From Xestospongia muta (lineage: Eukaryota; Porifera; Demospongiae; Haplosclerida; Petrosiidae), in contig OY848925.1 of NCBI GenBank assembly GCA_963693285.1, positions 188,501 to 252,500 on the forward strand: a stretch of 64,000 bases of DNA, read 5' to 3'. Made by a program: the position numbers and the translations under genes. Of the stretch, positions 61,372 to 64,000 are shown in pieces (within the stretch, counting starts at the first letter, position 1; every line of letters starts with the position of its first letter). The notes beneath the pieces were generated by a model that saw only the letters and a list, made by a program, of their open reading frames with translations, searched no databases and had not been told where the DNA came from.

Positions 61372-64000
61372 CTATTTTACAGTTGAGCCTACAATCAATT
61401 CTGAATAAAATTTAGCCACTGGTAACTGCCGTCCATACATTGTGGATATCTCTTCAATTTTACGTTTACGCTTTACATGAGGTGGAGAATAACTATACGG
61501 CAAAAAATAACAATTATTTTAATCAAACAACTTACTGATCATTGACTCACCCTTCATTATCCATTCTATATCTCATACAAAGGTTTATAACAGTACGTCT
61601 TACTAAAGTACTTAGACATCGTCGACTTACAACCATACCATCAATGAGAGGACCGCCAGTGGAACTAGATCAAATAATAATAATCTATTATACTACATCA
61701 ATTTCTTCATATACCTTCCACAACGTGTAGTTATCTGATAGAGGCCAGACATTAGACGATGTACAAATATTGTTGGGAGAATACATTTGCCAGTTTTTCC
61801 ATATTTGTGCAGCAGACCACTGAGAGTTTCTACTGGAAATTGTAAATGATCTTCAAATGAATCTAACCACACTACAAGAGCAGCACAGTCTTGAGAAATA
61901 GTTGTACGGCGTTTAGGTGTGTCTGTAACCTCAGATACAGTTGGTGGGCCTGTGGAAGATCGTCCAGGCTTAATACTTCCTCCAGATCGATCTCCTTCTC
62001 CGGTGTGTACTGCCTGTACAGAGGACTCACTTACCCCACTACCAGAGGGGGCTGACCAGGTGGATATAGTTTGAGGAGTTGGATAAGAAGTGGTTGGCGG
62101 TAAAGGCACAAAATCACTCTGCAGTGAACTGGATTCTGGACCCGAGTCTGAGGACTCAACACTTCGTATACTGGAGGCAGAGTCACTGGCTACTGGTCGT
62201 TGAATAGGTAAGATAAAAGCGAGTTCAATGACAGCATCGGCATAATATGGGAATGGCCTTAATGGAATCTGGGCACTTAAACCTATACCACGAGGACCTT
62301 CTTCAGTCTCTGGTTTCAACCGACCAGAAAAACCAGGGTGTTTAACAGGGTCCACAATCCATCCTAATCCGTTAAGAAACTGCAAGAATTCCTGTGGTTT
62401 GTTGTGAAGTGAAATCTAAAAAAACTAAAGTCATTATAATAATTGAAACAATCCTATTTACTTGGTTAGCTAAGATATCTTCAACTCGATGTTGTCCCTT
62501 ATGACAATATACAACAAATGCAGTATCACAGAATCGTGTTGGCATTCTATCCAAAGCCCCTAAAGCACTGCGAAAACCTAATGATGATGAGTCTAGCATC
62601 ATCAAAGGGGCATTCCTGGAACCAGAGCCTGGCTACAAAAGAAATGACACAAAATTTAATAGGAAGTGAGTGAAAGGAACCATTCAAATTCTATAGGAAG
62701 TGATTGAAAGGATTATCATTTCAAGTATTTATAATATCCCCCAAATATAATAGATCAAAAAAAAGTGAATACCGGTATATGAAGGGACTATTAGTCAAAA
62801 TAAATCTATATCAGTGAGTAACTAAAAATTCAATTGACACGATTTAACAAATTAACATAGAATTTCTCAGAATATTCTAGACAAGTAGTACAACGTTGTA
62901 GAAACCAACAGATGCTTCTGACATTGTAAAGGTCTATTTCTTAGTTTCCATAGCTACCTACCACATTGTATCTCTCTAGTAACTAAATAAACTATTATGA
63001 CTTCTGTTATTGTTGTCCTACAAACTACATAGAATGTAACACTATATTATACTGAATGTAGTTGTTGCTTAGCTGTAGGTCACCTAGCTACATCATTATG
63101 TCATTGTATGTAGAGAAGTAGGGATTGCTACGATAACTTGATAAATTGTATTATAATTCATATGTATCAATATCATGTACAAATTATTGTTATTGAAAGA
63201 GATGAGGTAATCTCCCTTCAGCATAATCTCAACACTAGTTACCGGTAGTTGTAAACATTAATTGAACATTGTATATTATGTTAAAGACGATTTCAATAAC
63301 ATAAAGGGAAAATAACCTTTTATAGCACAGCTAGGCTGATCTCTGTGACCAGTTAGGATGTAAGATAGCAATAAATAAGTGTGAATTAACCAAAAACAAG
63401 TAGAGAACTAATTTTCTCATCCCAAGTTTAGACAGTGTTTGAATGTGTCTACTTTAACTAAATAACACACAGCCATATAGAAATACATATATCAGGACAC
63501 CACAACACTAAATATAGGTAATTATAAAAACTGATATTCCATTATTAAGGTCAACCTGATGGAAACCCGCGGATTATTTCATAATAACCAATAATATTTC
63601 TTAATACTTACTACTATGTTGGTAAAACAACAATCCCCTATCTACATCTTAGTAAGGTAGTTTACTCTCAAGTACAAGGGCTAGACCCACTATACTCTAG
63701 TTTATATAATATGTGTTGATAATAGTGTATCTGATGAGTGGGAAGACTGAGTAAACATTAATAGATGTGTTATGTTTAGATTATAACAGGTGTTCATTAT
63801 TGAAGACTTACTTGTAGACAGTTAATATTAAGTAACCCCAAGTGACTGAGAAATAAACGAGCTGTGTCAAAGTCCTTGGTAACCCTAGAGTAAAATAAGT
63901 AAAAGAGTGAGAAAGAGAAATTTTCATACTCTGGTGGTTCTTGAGCTGTAGAGTGATCAGGAAAAGGAGTTGTTTCTTGATATTGTAATAATTGCTGATA
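61372..64000 (-). CDS. RALGAPB: Ral GTPase-activating protein beta subunit (3' part; 5' end beyond window)
   Basis: RALGAPB partners the catalytic RALGAPA in the RalGAP complex. Upstream exons at the window edge give YQQLLQYQETTPFPDHS and KDFDTARLFLSHLGLLNINC. After a 1.2-kb intron come GFRSALGALDRMPTRFCDTA, VVYCHKGQHRVEDILANQ and QFLNGLGWIVDPVKHPGFSG (human FVLSLGWLVNTKDHPGWTG). Then YYADAVIELAFILP, a serine-rich linker, CAALVVWLDSFEDHLQFPVE, LLHKYGKTGKCILPTIFVHR and LMSGLYQIT. The final exons carry PLIDGMVVSRRCLSTLVRRT, VINLCMRYR and SPPHVKRKRKIEEISTMYG, ending at TAG 61372. It belongs to the TSC2/RapGAP-fold family; the beta subunit is regarded as non-catalytic. Confidence 0.9.
62640..63815. 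other. Long RALGAPB intron
   Basis: About 1.2 kb between two well-supported exons, far longer than other introns here. It is AT-rich with no open frame of note, no repeat array and no RNA gene that I can recognise. Confidence 0.6.

Overview
The window looks like nuclear DNA from a compact, AT-rich animal genome. Genes are dense, introns are very short (often 41-60 bp, GT...AG) and neighbouring genes sit tens to a few hundred bases apart. The gene set is metazoan: kinesin light chain, an IkB-like ankyrin protein, TDRD9, MED17, a RALGAPB-like GAP and Artemis. Two copies of the gamete fusogen HAP2/GCS1 and a GPCR-PIPK fusion gene point to an early-branching animal. My inference is a demosponge resembling Amphimedon; the sequence alone does not prove this. 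All gene models are my own splice reconstructions from reading frames, splice signals and family resemblance.

Layout from left to right. 0-5.8 kb: 3' end of an unrecognised gene (+), HAP2 copy A (-), SPRTN protease (+). 5.8-12 kb: pecanex-4-like membrane protein (-), BTBD9 (+). 12-18.4 kb: kinesin light chain (-), DDX28-like helicase (-), BABAM2/BRE (+). 18.4-24.4 kb: HAP2 copy B (-), MED17 (+). 24.7-29.7 kb: GPCR-PIPK fusion (-) head to head with a GPR180/TMEM145-like receptor (+). 29.8-38.3 kb: TDRD9 (-), SYVN1/HRD1 (+). 38.4-44.9 kb: MZT1 (-) with INO80C (-) nested in its first intron, an unrecognised protein with a PIP-box-like motif (+), Artemis/DCLRE1C (-). 45-49.5 kb: ecto-NTPDase (-), alpha-SNAP (+). 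49.8-54.1 kb: adenylosuccinate synthase (-), a broken UPF0235 (C15orf40) gene (+), a CapA-like protein (+). 54.2-58.5 kb: an acidic protein with a RAD51AP1-like C-terminal motif (-), NAA40 (+). 59.4-64 kb: IkB-like protein (-), RALGAPB (-, 5' part outside the window).

Genes are mostly arranged as alternating divergent and convergent pairs. About ten divergent pairs share intervals of roughly 50-310 bp, which probably act as bidirectional promoters. Convergent stop codons lie 0-900 bp apart. Several tandem or palindromic repeat arrays sit inside introns, twice in the final intron of a gene. Several genes concern genome stability (SPRTN, BABAM2, INO80C, DCLRE1C, possibly two more) and two concern the germ line (HAP2, TDRD9). 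Otherwise the neighbours have unrelated jobs and I see no multi-gene pathway or operon.

The observations I rate highest are the duplicated HAP2 genes sharing an unusual second hydrophobic segment, the receptor-lipid kinase fusion, the intronic minisatellite that copies its own splice acceptor, the spliced CapA-like gene, and INO80C nested in MZT1.
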